Shown here one piece after another: positions 1-9,798 of a stretch of DNA of 14,058 bases. This DNA is from Hemicentrotus pulcherrimus. Its lineage: Eukaryota > Echinodermata > Echinoidea > Camarodonta > Strongylocentrotidae. The notes beneath the pieces are model-generated. The model was not told the DNA's origin. It searched no databases and saw only the letters and a list, made by a program, of their open reading frames with translations. How positions within the stretch are numbered: the stretch's first letter is position 1; every line of letters begins with the position of its first letter. The DNA is taken from NCBI GenBank assembly GCA_003118195.1, contig BEXV01005897.1, positions 1 to 14,058 on the forward strand. Direction: 5' to 3'. A program made the position numbers and the translations under genes.

Positions 1-165
1 ATAGAAATACCATACACCATAGGACGGCATCAATGATATACCATTCACCATAGAACTCCACCATTCAGCAGTTGTGTGGTATACCATAGAAATATATTCT
101 ACCATATAATATATCATAGAAATACCATTCACCATAGAGCCGTACCATAGAAATATCATAGATTT
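1..165. repeat. Degenerate ACCATAG-type minisatellite
   Basis: The first 165 bases are built from diverged copies of a short unit close to ACCATAGAAATACCATTC. ACCATAG, ATACCAT and ATAGAAAT recur many times with irregular spacing, for example around 46-58, 88-98, 117-136 and 145-165. It lies outside the transposon described here, in host flanking DNA, and has no coding potential. The array probably continues to the left of the window. Confidence 0.8.
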
Positions 166-296
166 TTTTTGTAAGGGGTCAACAAACTTTGTCACAGCTG
201 CTTTGGCTTTCACTGTGAGTAATTGTAAATATTCATTGAAATGTGTCCATATTTCTTTCGAAGGAGGTATTCTGACATTATCTTGCATTTATTCCT
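166..296. other. Host flank, nothing recognised
   Basis: This is unique-looking AT-rich sequence between the minisatellite and the left end of the transposon. I see no gene, RNA or repeat in it. Confidence 0.5.
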
Positions 297-305
297 GACT
301 GATAT
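297..305. repeat. Left target-site duplication (9 bp)
   Basis: GACTGATAT directly precedes the left inverted-repeat tip TAGCC. The same 9 bp, with one C/T difference, directly follows the right tip. Flanking direct repeats of this kind are made when a DDE transposase inserts at staggered cuts. A length of 9 bp is typical of Mutator-like elements, though other superfamilies overlap in the 8-10 bp range. Confidence 0.8.
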
Positions 306-428
306 TAGCCTTTAAACAAGGCCACTTATCTGTTGGACGCCGAGCGACTAAAACGAGACTAATCGCGAAAACCAGGGTGAACGAGAGAGCGAGAAGTGCT
401 GCCAAGTCGCCTTTAGTAAAGTGATTTC
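306..428 (+). repeat. Left terminal inverted repeat
   Basis: The reverse complement of this stretch is collinear with 13782-13897. The outer 18 bases (TAGCCTTTAAACAAGGCC) match the right tip at 16 of 18 positions. Further matching blocks are the CGTTCACCC block, a TAG-CTC-AG-CGCT block and the inner GAAATC..ACTTT..AAAGGC block, in the same order with small gaps. It also has its own internal stem: AAGGCCACTT at 318-327 pairs with AAGTCGCCTT at 404-413, 9 of 10. Confidence 0.82.
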
Positions 429-484
429 GATTTCTTATGTTAACCATTGTTTCCGACTCGAATTCGCTACCGAAATGGTAGCGG

Positions 485-537
485 CCAATCAGCGAACGTA
501 TCTCCGCGTGACGTCAGCTTATATTTGGTATGCAAAT
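485..537 (+). promoter_or_regulatory. Helicase gene promoter: CCAAT box, CRE, octamer
   Basis: Three exact textbook motifs lie within 55 bp just upstream of the start codon. They are GGCCAATCAG (NF-Y CCAAT core at 485-489), the full CRE palindrome TGACGTCA at 509-516, and the POU octamer ATGCAAAT at 530-537. A weak TATA-like TTATATTT lies at 518-525. The cluster sits between the left terminal repeat and the ATG at 567. It suggests an RNA polymerase II promoter with cAMP/bZIP and POU inputs. Function is inferred from the motifs only. Confidence 0.6.
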
Positions 538-566
538 TTGAACGCTCAGATGACTCCGGTTGCAAA

Positions 567-2987
567 ATGGCGACGTTTTCTACTACAAAGATGAGCGACG
601 AGTTATTGCTGAAAAGTACGGAATACGCCGCCCGAAAGCTGAAGATTTCAGCCTTCAAGGATTTACAACTGAAAGCAATTTTCTCAGTTCTTCGAGGACA
701 GGATGCGTTTGTTAGTCTCCCCACTGGATATGGCAAAAGTGCCATCTACCAGGCTATCCCCTTGTGTACGGACTATCTTCGCACGCAAACTGCTTGCACC
801 AGTAATACCACTACTACCGACTCCACATCCCCGACGCCGATGGCTGCATCGGGCTCTGGTACCGCTGCATGGAGTAGTACTAGTATGATAGTCGTTATTT
901 CACCCTTGGTCTCGCTCATGAAGAGCCAAGTCGCTCTGTTGAAAAAAATCGGGCTCAACGCAGTTCACTTCGGCGATTCTTCTCCTGAGGACGAGGAAAT
1001 GGTAAAGGAGGGGAAAGTCTCTTACGTTTTCATGAGCCCAGAGAGTGTTTTTGAGCGTGGCTTTGACCTCTTCCAATCTCCCTCATGGCATAACAATCTG
1101 TGTGCCCTAGCAGTTGATGAAAGTCATTGTGTGATCAAATGGTAAGTAAATGCATATTTCACTTACATTCTTATATTACAATTGAAATGTCAAATTAAAT
1201 ATTCAACTTGCACATGTGAGTAGACTTTTGAACTTGTAGTTTTACTCTGCAAATCTACAGACAGTAGACTAGACCCTATGTGTAAAATTTGTCCCCAAGG
1301 ATTTTAACCAAAAAGTTGATTTGTATTCCTAAAAGTGCACATGTCTTTCTTTGTTCAACTTGGTCAGTTTCTTTCACAATGCAATCGCTTGACCAGAATT
1401 CAACTTCACCTTTATAGAAAAAGTGATATTGAAACAACAAAAGTGGTCTCAGTTCTGCCTCTGGAACTTCAAATCATAGACTTGTGAGTTTCACACCATT
1501 CAGCGTCACACATGTTTGTACAAGTTAATGTATCAAGTACAGTTTTCAAGTATGTTGGTAACTTTGAATAAAGCAAAAGTCAAAAGATTGGTATTATTTA
1601 CCATCGTCATCGACTACTGGCATGTACTTGTACATGAACGATGTATGCTGTACAGGCCACAGTAGTCATTCTGTATTTAACATTGTCCATTTATTTACTT
1701 TAAATTTATGTTTCTTTTCAAAGGGGTCGAAATTCTAAGAAGCTTGGTGCCTTTCGTAGCAGCTATGGAAGATTAGCAGAGGTGCGATCGGTCATCCCTA
1801 GTACTGTTCCAGTCATGAGTTTGACAGCAACTTCTACACTGGCCTTGAGGAGTGAACTTATCACCAGCCTGTCACTGACATCACCTACAATCATCACAGA
1901 GTCACCGGACCGGCCAAATATTTTCTACAACATCGTACATACATCCCAGAAGGAGAACCCACAGATTTTCCGCAGCCTTGTATTGGAGCTGGAACAAAAG
2001 AAGCAACAAATGCCAAGAGCTATCATCTTTTGTCGCACCCACAGGCAATGCCGTTCTCTCTACGGTTATTTCAATGATGAACTTGGCAATGAATACAAAC
2101 AGTATTTTGCAATGTTTCACTCGACAACAGATGACAATGTAAAAGAGTATGTCTTGAAGTCATTTTCAGACCCAAATGGTCCAATTCAAGTGTTGTTTTG
2201 CACGATTGCATTTGGTATGGGAATTGATTGTAAGAACTTGAGAACAATATACCACTACGGCCCATCAGAGGATGTCGACGACTATGTACAAGAAAGTGGG
2301 CGTGGAGGACGCGGTGGTGAATCATGCACTGCAACGCTAGTAGCATACCGTGGATGTACACGCCATGTGACAAGTCAGCGTATGAAAGATTACATCAAGA
2401 ATTCATCGCAATGCAGGAGAGAACTTCTACTAACTCCTTTTGGTGTTAAGCCATCAACACAAGTGCTAGCTCACACTTGTTGTGACGTTTGTGCAGAGAA
2501 GTGCAAGTGTGGTGGTGCAATGTGTGCTGAGCCAGGGTACGGTAACTTTGTCATCACAGATCGTGAGGCTACTAGAGAGGATGACAAAAAGCGACGCAGA
2601 GTGCTGACAGAGGCAGAAAAGGCTAGTTTGAAGAAGCAACTTCTTGCAGTGAGAGAGGACACTTTGAAAACACAAACTTCTGCTCTTTACTCTGGACATG
2701 ACCTCGCCGGAGCTTTGCCATTGCCAGTGATTGAAATGATTGTGAGAGACATTGAATTTATCGGGAGCCGTAGCGTTTTAGAATCCAAATATCCCATTTT
2801 TGGAGACTTGTCTAGAGTTTGGGACATCATATCCACTTCGGGAACGAGTGTAGGCAGTGGTGGTAGTGGTGGAATGAGAGCTGAAGGCTCAGCTACATGT
2901 ACCCTTTCTGACTCAACTGATTCGTCTGACTCCACTGATTCAGCTATTGCTCACAGAGGAGTTTTTTTTTTTTCAGATTCAGATTAA
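567..2987 (+). CDS. RecQ-like ATP-dependent DNA helicase of the transposon
   Basis: Two exons, 567-1141 and 1724-2987, join in the middle of a Trp codon (donor G|GTAAGT, acceptor TTTTCAAAG) and give 612 aa. I chose the ATG at 567 for its AAAATGG context; an in-frame ATG at 447 lies upstream of the promoter motifs. RecQ motifs run in order: motif 0 with Gln34, Walker A LPTGYGKS (51-58), Ia (109-122), DESH box (184-187), III SLTAT (224-228), IV (290-301), V GMGID (about 356-360), and VI QESGRGGRGG (381-390) with two arginines. The RecQ zinc module follows: CRRELLL from Cys422, then a CCDVC group at 444-448 and extra cysteines. No RQC winged helix or HRDC domain is visible. The C-terminus is a charged region ending in a Ser/Asp-rich tail. 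By family it unwinds DNA 3'-5' with ATP; a role in strand separation or repair during transposition is inferred. Confidence 0.88.
1142..1723 (+). other. Intron of the RecQ-like gene
   Basis: This 582-bp GT-AG intron has donor GTAAGT and a pyrimidine-rich acceptor TTTCTTTTCAAAG. It splits the helicase between the DESHCVIK motif and the following W-G-R segment, in phase 2. It is non-coding and AT-rich, and contains TGTACATG-type motifs near 1620-1650. Confidence 0.85.
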
Positions 2988-3408
2988 ATGTTATCAGAAA
3001 TTTGTGTACTGAATTAGCTCTAAGGCATTTTTATACAGTGTGACTTGTTAAACAATTTAGTTCATACACTATGTCGGGTACCAGAGTAATTTTGGACCCT
3101 CATATTTTCTTTCAGTGATTGCTATCTCATTAGTTTCTGCATTTTACTTCAAGTTTAGGGGGATGATCTGTGACCATTTTCTTTGAATATCTGTAATTCA
3201 GTAGGCATGTCTTCAAACTTTAAAAGGATACACATGTACTTGAGTAAAGTACCAGATTACCATTGATTTGGAAGTAAGGGAGCTCCCTCACAGAGATCTC
3301 CAATCCACCATCTTAAACATGAAATATCAATCAAGAATTGTCAACCTTTTTTATTTGGATTTTTTGGTAAATATTGATGTGTAGTATTTATGGGGATTTC
3401 TAAATAAA
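2988..3408 (+). promoter_or_regulatory. Probable 3' UTR with polyadenylation signal of the helicase gene
   Basis: After the TAA at 2985-2987 the sequence turns AT-rich and non-coding. The first clear AATAAA on the plus strand that I see is at 3403-3408. No closer canonical signal was found, but the transcript end is not proven. Confidence 0.45.
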
Positions 3409-5340
3409 TGCAAATTCAAGTGCTGAAATTGTATCTGCTTTCTATATAGAATGTACATTGTAGTTGTACATGTGTTAACCATTTTTGAAATCCTTGACAA
3501 GTAGTCTGAATTGACTTAAACGAGCAGATCCCTGTCATTTGTTTGGAAGAAACTTTAAAAAGCAATTATTGTTCAGTGATTAAGAACAATTAGATTTGTA
3601 CAAACTAGGGAAGGTTTATTGAAACTATACAAATTGACATGCATGCAGTTTTTGTCATGCCGTTTGATGTTGCTTAATCGGATAAGTACATGTACATGAA
3701 CATTATTTTTTTCTTTTGATGTATTTTTTGTTCAGGAAGTTTGATGAATTGAACAAGTTTTGAGTAATTTGATATATGCAAATTAAATAAATGATGCATG
3801 TACAGGTACATGACATGAACAAATGTAAATATTCTTCTTTTATGTTTTTGGCTTTTTGCACATATACATGTATGTACCTTCATTTAATGTGCTTGTATTT
3901 ATACTTGATGTTTGATAAAACTATTACACATGTCAAATGATTGTCCATGTTTAAAAGTATTGAAGAAAGTTTGCTTGATGTTATTAACACCATGGTGCTA
4001 GGGCCTCACTATGTGTATGTAGTTTACAGTAGATGTATGTAAATATACAGTATAAAGCTCTTACAGAAGGATTTCAAGAAATATTATCTTGCATACATAC
4101 ATGTAAATTACAGTTATCTTGCTAGTTTGTAGTCAGTCATTTGTTAAGTTATTTTTTAAAACAAAATTTAAAGAAATGAAACAGGTCAAGACGAGTCAAG
4201 AGACTCGAGACAAAAAAATAAATTATGCAAGATGCTTGCAAACATTCATCGATCAAGTACCTTGTGCACAACAGCACCAAAGTGCATTTGCCTAAAAAAA
4301 AGACAGTCACTATCCTTTCATGTCTTAGCCATTTATTAATACATGCAGCAAAAGATATAAATGTTAATGTTTATATTGAGTTAGTTTTGGTATGGTATGA
4401 ACATGCTCCCATACCCCATTGCCTCTCAGTATATACTGAACATGTACAGTACATCCGTGCCGAAAATTTATCAATGTTAAGGCCTTCTGGCTCTCAACTG
4501 ACAAGATAGTACATGTACATGTACTATGCAGTCTGCACTCTGTTTATTTGGATGTTTTGTACAACACAAGTACATGTACATGTATACGTAGGTATATTGT
4601 AAATGATCAATGGATATTTACATGACATGAACCCTGTATCATTAACTTTAAAGGCCTACATGTACATAGTGCATCAAACTTTGTAAAATTACTTTAATAC
4701 TTCATCATACATTACTCATGTTTTGATGTATGTTGTATGTACCCACTCAGTTTGCAAAATTCATGTCATTTTAATTTGGAGTCCTCTTTTAAATGGAAAA
4801 ATGTTTTACAGATGAATTACAGTGTAAAATAATTTCTTTTAGTGCATACATTGTTGTACATATGACATGAACATAATAAAGAATATAATGAATGTAAATT
4901 TCAAAGGGTCAATATTTGCTTTGTTGAATGCTGATATCATGACTAGTTTGAATTATTTTGTTTTTAAAGGAACGATTGACACACAAATCAATGTGCAATG
5001 GATAATATTAAATCATTAACATAATTCAAAGAATGAAATACATGTAGAGTACCAAAGAGTGATGTTGCAGCAATCTATCCCCTTAGAAACTGGGCCTAAA
5101 TAGCCTAAGTGTCTGTAAATGTGATGACAGTGGTTGTTAATGATACAAGTCCCAGGCTCTAACCAACAGGCCATAGATTTATTCCTGGCACAACCTTTTC
5201 TTCTTTGGTTCATTGTTATGCCATAAAAAAAGACCACGTTATCACTTTGGTACTCTACAGTAGTATGTGGCAGATGAAAGAGAACAAACATGAAAGCAAA
5301 ATACTTGTCCTGTACATGTCAGATGAATGGAGATACATGT
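3409..5340. other. Central non-coding region rich in TACATGTA palindromes
   Basis: No open frame here resembles a protein; the longest (4225-4509, plus) has no recognisable domain. TACATGTA/GTACATG motifs occur again and again, for example at about 3688-3705, 3796-3820, 3862-3878, 4510-4526, 4570-4584, 4656-4668 and 5310-5340. The related string TGACATGAAC recurs near 3811, 4623 and 4863. Such motifs are common in several marine invertebrate genomes. Confidence 0.55.
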
Positions 5341-5356
5341 ATGTTAAGTCAAGGAC

Positions 5357-5358
5357 AG

Positions 5359-5390
<32 letters not shown>

Positions 5391-5422
5391 AGGGAGAAGG
5401 GAGGGAGAGAGAGGAGAGGGAA
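5357..5422 (+). repeat. 66-bp uninterrupted polypurine tract with (GA)n core
   Basis: The stretch holds only A and G. It starts as a (GA)n microsatellite and then becomes irregular (AGGGAGAAGGGAGGG and similar). Long homopurine tracts can form triplex (H-DNA) structures; that is a general property, not something shown here. Confidence 0.9.
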
Positions 5423-5494
5423 TATAAAGAGCAAGAGAGAATTTGGGAAAGTATTCAAAATGAAATGTATTACTTATACTGTTTTCACAGTTTT

Positions 5495-5566
5495 GCTTAA
5501 CCCCTACTATAGGTGGGGTTAAGGGGGGGGGGGGATCTTAGCCCTACCTATAGTATGGGGTAAAGC
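5495..5566. repeat. 72-bp imperfect hairpin around a G12 run
   Basis: Arms centred on TACTATAGGT (5505-5514) and ACCTATAGTA (5546-5555) are perfectly complementary over 10 bp. Pairing extends imperfectly on both sides: GCTTAACCCC against GGGGTAAAGCC, and GGGGTTAAG against CTTAGCCCT. The loop holds the G12 run at 5523-5534. It could be a very small palindromic repeat element or a remnant of one. Confidence 0.65.
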
Positions 5567-5645
5567 CTATTCCACTTTCTGCTCAGACTTGTGTTTACCA
5601 AAGTGGGTGTTAGCTCAAGATTACACATTCAAAAAACTAAAGTAA

Positions 5646-5657
5646 CCCCCCCCCCCC
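5646..5657 (+). repeat. C12 homopolymer
   Basis: Twelve consecutive C residues lie 111 bp downstream of the G12 run at 5523-5534. The two runs could pair on one strand, or they may simply be independent slippage tracts. Confidence 0.9.
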
Positions 5658-6582
5658 TGCGTATGTGTCTGGATAAACCTGTCCATTACAAGGTAACCAG
5701 GAAAGAAACATCCCTGAATAAATTTTGAACCACTTGGTAAATAGGTCTATTTACAGCTCAACAATAGTTGTTTTAGGACAAAGTTGGCAAACCCCATGCA
5801 TTTCAAAGCATAAGAGATTACACAAGAAGAACAAAATATGTTTTTCCTAATTAATGAGTTGTATATTAATATTAAATTTTCAAAAATGATTATCAGTGTA
5901 GATTAGATTGATGTCAATGGTTGCTCTAAAAAATGGAGAAACAAAATAAACAACAACACCAACTGAAAAATAACAACATGAAACAAAGGTTGAGAAAAGT
6001 TACTTTTTATTTAGTATAAACATGCATGTAATTACAAGTTGGACAGATGTTGCTATGCTCTCTTTTAAAGCTCTTGAATACATCTGGGCAAGATATATGG
6101 AAAGTGCAACCACAAAAATGGCTGAAGAAGGCAAGTACAGTTATAATAAGTTGAAGTTATACATACTCTACTTTTCACACATTTCATATTTTGATAAATT
6201 GCACATATATGCATTTTCTTTGGTGATATGATGAACGCTTCTTTCAGTAAAATGCTGTTGTACAGTAAAACCTTGTTAAAAATAGCTTGAGAGTATTAAA
6301 TAACTAAACCCTGTTATGAAATCAAGATGATTATGATCTTTCTAATTTAAGATTTTTCCATGGTATAACAAAGGACATTCTTTTTTTTTGTGGTCCAAAT
6401 CCCCACAACAAAGTGGTACTGTATACGTAGCACTTTGCATACAACGACACATAAACCTAAAAAAAACTGTACAATGAAATTGTGCAAATTGAGGACATAA
6501 TGTTAACAGTACAAATTAGTTTCTTGTAACATGATTTGGTAAATCATAGAACACAATACACTTTATTGTGACTAAGTGTAAG

Positions 6583-6615
<33 letters not shown>

Positions 6616-7370
6616 CACAATTTGATTCCCCCAAATCACACTTGATGACTGAAGGTAAATCCAACCCTAATGGCAAGTTGTCCTGAAGTAGGATACAAAA
6701 ATAGAGTAATGCAAGTTGGTGAAAGATTGAACAAAATCTGACAAGCAATTAAAAAAGTTGTAATCACTGTACATGAAATTTTAAATTGGCCAAATCTGCT
6801 TCAAGACACTTAACGACTAAAACGTCATTTTTGTCAAAATGCTTTACTCAGAACAATCTTTTTCTACTTAGAGGACCTGTAACAATAGGCTTTAGGGGAA
6901 AAGGTGCTTTGGAAAACTCCTAAATTACTCCACTATGCTCAATATATTGCCAATTTGAGATTTACATAGCTTTAGGAAACTAATTTTTCAAATATCCATA
7001 AATCTCTTCTTTGTCCCATTCTACATCCTATTTTTCTTATTTTTCTGCAATCACACAAATCATGTTATTACAAAGGTAGGATTTTCCTTTAAAATTGTTC
7101 ATCCCAGACTTGTTTTGTCACATGCATTTCTTACCTGTTGATAGATTTTCGATTTATGTAAATTAATTTCAACATAATATTAACATATGAAATAATAATC
7201 TATCATATAAAGCTCTTCACTTGCACAAATGTTGACTTATTGACAATGCATACAAGTATGGAAGGCAAATGATTTTTTAAATGTGAACTTCCCATGTACA
7301 TGTAAAGAGCAGTAGTATGTTACTGTTATGACTGAAAAAGCATCATCAAATATCTGACTACATTATCCAG
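5658..7370. other. Central non-coding region, nothing recognised apart from simple repeats
   Basis: This AT-rich stretch between the two convergent genes has many stops in all frames. The longest open frame (6022-6231, plus) has no recognisable domain. Apart from the (AT)n tract listed separately, I see no gene, RNA or mobile element. Confidence 0.5.
6583..6608. repeat. (AT)13 microsatellite
   Basis: Thirteen uninterrupted AT units, followed by TTATATA. Confidence 0.95.
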
Positions 7371-7376
7371 TTTATT
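7371..7376 (-). promoter_or_regulatory. Possible polyadenylation signal of the DUF6589 gene
   Basis: TTTATT on the plus strand reads AATAAA on the minus strand. It is the first canonical signal I find downstream of the stop codon at 7867-7869, about 490 bp on. That distance makes it plausible but weak. Confidence 0.3.
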
Positions 7377-7866
7377 CACTATAATCATCCACGCAAACCC
7401 CATGCAAAATGTAACTGATTATCAATGAATATTGGGTCTTTATAATCCCATACACAAACATAATACTGTTAACAGACATCCTACTATCTAATCACTTGAA
7501 GTAACATCAGAGATTACAAACACAGTGTATTGTGTACACTGTTTCATTGACATTCATTTGAGCAAGCGTATCTTTGCCACTTTTTTAGTCACAACATCTG
7601 CACATTCATTACATTTTAACTCTTCTCATGATTACAGGAAGGGAGGAATCGTTATGAATTTTATCAAGCTGATGAAAAAAAAAATATCTGTAGAACAGAA
7701 TGGGATTTCTCACATGACAGCAATAATGGATCTAGTACATCAAATGCAGAGTACTAAATCTTGCAAAACACGGTCTGAACTCTGAACTAAATCTGAAATG
7801 TATTAAACATATCTTAATAGTCATCTAGCCGTGTGCGTATAGTCTGTTCATGAACTGGAGGTAGAA

Positions 7867-8952
7867 TCAATGCTTTGCAAACTCATTTAATTCAGATGTC
7901 ATCCATTGCTGCAATGCTGGGAGATCCAATTTGGTCAAGGGGTTTTTGGCAAATGATGGATAACCATGGTGATGGCGTGGTATCTTCTCTTGGAATATGC
8001 ATTCTTTCTTCATGTGCATAGCCAGCTTCTTGACATCTGCTGACACATCCTTACTCTTATGTTCTCCTCTTTGTAACCGCACATGTGATTCCTTGTCACA
8101 TTTTCGCAGTATTCGGTCACATGCTTGAGCTGAATGGCTGATCCTGCTTACAGAGGCATCACTGATTTTGCCATGGAAGTGACCACATTCACATTTGAAC
8201 ACTCGGTTGTGGTGCTCATTCTCTCGGTCAACTTCACTATTTGTGTCTTCATGCCCTACATTGTTAACACATCGATTCCAGATGAGTTGATGTGCGAGCT
8301 TAGGAGATAGAATACACTTTACTTGAGCTAGAAGTCGAAGAGAGTGGTATGTGTACTTTGTTTTGTTTGCTAGTTTGAAATACAGCATCAAGAATTTGTA
8401 CAGTCTTATGGTTCTTTCTCCGTCACCATGCTTACGGGCATCCTCAAAATCCTTCCAAAGAAGACACATACTGAGGGCAGCACAGCTGTAGTTAAATATG
8501 CTATCTTCTTTACTTGTGCTAGATTCTACTGCAGTACCTGATGAGTTGTGTTTGTTCTTCATGTGTTTTCTCAGTCCCTGTAGCTGCAAGTACTCCTTTT
8601 TGCAGTGAGGACACACCAATTTGGACGGTTCTGCAGTAAAGTCTGGCCCTTCATGGATGGCAAATGTGTCAACTATCAGATTCAGCTGTTTCCTGACGTA
8701 TTCTGTTGGTTCCATGGTGTCCTTGTCATACACATTTCTTGTTGGCTCTGAATCAACATCATCCATGCCAAAGTGCTCCAGTACTGCACATACAATTAGA
8801 GAATCTGTGTACTTGCTCAGAAACTCAACTGATCCATTAACATCTTTCATTGGATGCGATGAAACATTATGGGCTTTGAAAAAGTTTCTAGCTGCATACA
8901 TTGTTCCTGGATCCCGAGAGGAACTTGTTGAGTATAGGACTTTCCAAATGAC
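7867..8952 (-). CDS. DUF6589 gene exon 6: C2H2 finger and EHHNR motif
   Basis: The last exon has 361 codons plus TGA. It opens with VIWKVLYSTSSSRDPGTMYA. Next comes a helical segment, and then a C2H2 finger CPHC-x12-H-x4-H (around 8540-8613) flanked by basic residues. A second helical block follows (NYSCAALSMCLLWKDFEDAR), then RENEHHNRVFK. The Glu of EHHNR (codon about 8215-8217) is the third candidate catalytic residue. The finger is inserted between the second and third acidic motifs, as in other animal DUF6589 proteins I recall. The tail has Cys/His pairs and a basic region. No stop or frameshift breaks this exon. Confidence 0.88.
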   Translation of the reverse strand, partial: VIWKVLYSTSSSRDPGTMYAARNFFKAHNVSSHPMKDVNGSVEFLSKYTDSLIVCAVLEHFGMDDVDSEPTRNVYDKDTMEPTEYVRKQLNLIVDTFAIHEGPDFTAEPSKLVCPHCKKEYLQLQGLRKHMKNKHNSSGTAVESSTSKEDSIFNYSCAALSMCLLWKDFEDARKHGDGERTIRLYKFLMLYFKLANKTKYTYHSLRLLAQVKCILSPKLAHQLIWNRCVNNVGHEDTNSEVDRENEHHNRVFKCECGHFHGKISDASVSRISHSAQACDRILRKCDKESHVRLQRGEHKSKDVSADVKKLAMHMKKECIFQEKIPRHHHGYPSFAKNPLTKLDLPALQQWMTSELNEFAKH

Positions 8953-9443
8953 CTGCATTAAATGAAAAACAGACCAAGACAAATCTTATGATTAAGAGTT
9001 CATGAAAGAAAGAAAAGAACCAGTCATAATAACAACTGGGGATGGAGGATTTCCTTTGCTCACACATGTCCTACAGTTTCAATAGCCTTCATGAAAACAT
9101 ACAACAAAGTATTAATGCTGATTACTACAAAAATGATGTAAATATGGTGTTTGTTTAATTTTTTAAAACTGTCACATGTGCCTCCAACATTTTGCAGAGT
9201 GGATTTGGTGCAATAAAAGTTATATTCATTATTATTTATTGGTTTATTGTTAATTTTGTCAAGGTACCCCCAAAAATAATATTTTTCCCTAAATAAAAAA
9301 AAATAAAAAAATATTGGAAAGAGTATTATTAAAAATATATAAAGTTTATCTTCATAGGAAACAATTAATGTCACTGACTAATGAGACAGGTAAGGCCAAA
9401 GGCATTATTATCTTAAATTATGATCATAAATTTAAAATTTTAC
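8953..9443 (-). other. Intron 5 of the DUF6589 gene
   Basis: 491-bp GT-AG intron (donor GTAAAA, acceptor CATTTAATGCAG), very AT-rich. The minus-strand open frame at 9060-9374 is low-complexity Phe/Ile/Tyr-rich sequence and looks spurious. Confidence 0.75.
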
Positions 9444-9641
9444 CTCCAAGTAATTTGCCATTGTGTGGAAATCGTCGATGACAGGAACTGTACCATCCCA
9501 CTTTGCTGCTGCAGAGGTGCTATCCTGTCGATCCAACTTCGTGTTCATTTGTCTCTCACAAGTAAGAAGATCACCACCAGAGATGATTGGCAGTTGCTGG
9601 TCATCAGCAACAACAGGAATGTACTTGTTCATCTTGGGTAC
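9444..9641 (-). CDS. DUF6589 gene exon 5 with GGD motif
   Basis: Exon 5 has 66 codons, phase 0 at both ends (acceptor TTCCTACCAG, donor GAG|GTAAAA). It encodes VPKMNKYIPVV, then PIISGGDLLTCERQMN, and ends with PVIDDFHTMANYLE. GGD-x-LTCER is a highly conserved element in DUF6589 proteins as I know them, and its Asp (codon about 9570-9572) is the second candidate catalytic residue. Continuity with exon 6 (YLE|VIWKVLY) fits the family. Confidence 0.85.
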
Positions 9642-9655
9642 CTGGTAGGAATTTA

Positions 9656-9798
9656 TTCCTTGAAATGCTAGAGCGCCGTATGGCAGCCGTGCTAAAGCCA
9701 GGGTAATAATCGGGAACGCCAGGAGTTAAGCGCATTTGAACATGAACTTCATGGAAAATGCGCTATACAAATGCATTACTATTATTATTATTATTATC
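9656..9798 (+). mobile_element. SINE-like element with (ATT)n tail
   Basis: On the plus strand this reads TGAAATGC...GCCAGGGTAATAATC...GAACGCCAGGAG...AAATGCGCTATACAAATGC, then (ATT)n. The GCGCTATA-AAATGCATT-(ATT)n ending is a pattern I know from abundant short repeats in many marine invertebrate genomes. Box-A-like (TGGCAGCCGTG) and box-B-like (GGTAATAATC) strings fit a degenerate tRNA-derived head only loosely. I find no clear target duplication, so the left boundary is approximate. It is antisense to the host gene. Confidence 0.6.

Noticed and set aside
1..165. CRISPR-like array at the left edge
   Set aside because: The units are short, irregular and without spacers, in eukaryotic sequence; it is a degenerate minisatellite.
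447..566. Upstream in-frame ATG at 447 extending the helicase by 40 aa
   Set aside because: The 40 extra residues show no RecQ similarity and would overlap the CCAAT, CRE and octamer motifs; the ATG at 567 has a better context.
4225..4509. 94-aa open frame, plus strand
   Set aside because: No domain, no codon pattern, lies in TACATGTA-rich non-coding DNA.
5205..5522. 105-aa open frame, plus strand
   Set aside because: It is kept open by the GA microsatellite (Arg-Glu repeat) and has no protein-like features.
6077..6140. Exon-like segment (plus strand, LEYIWARYMESATTK) with a GC-type donor AAG|GCAAGT
   Set aside because: It has acceptor-like and donor-like borders but no neighbouring exons and no recognisable protein family; chance is more likely.
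7525..7785. 86-aa open frame, plus strand
   Set aside because: It lies antisense to the probable 3' UTR of the DUF6589 gene and has no recognisable domain.
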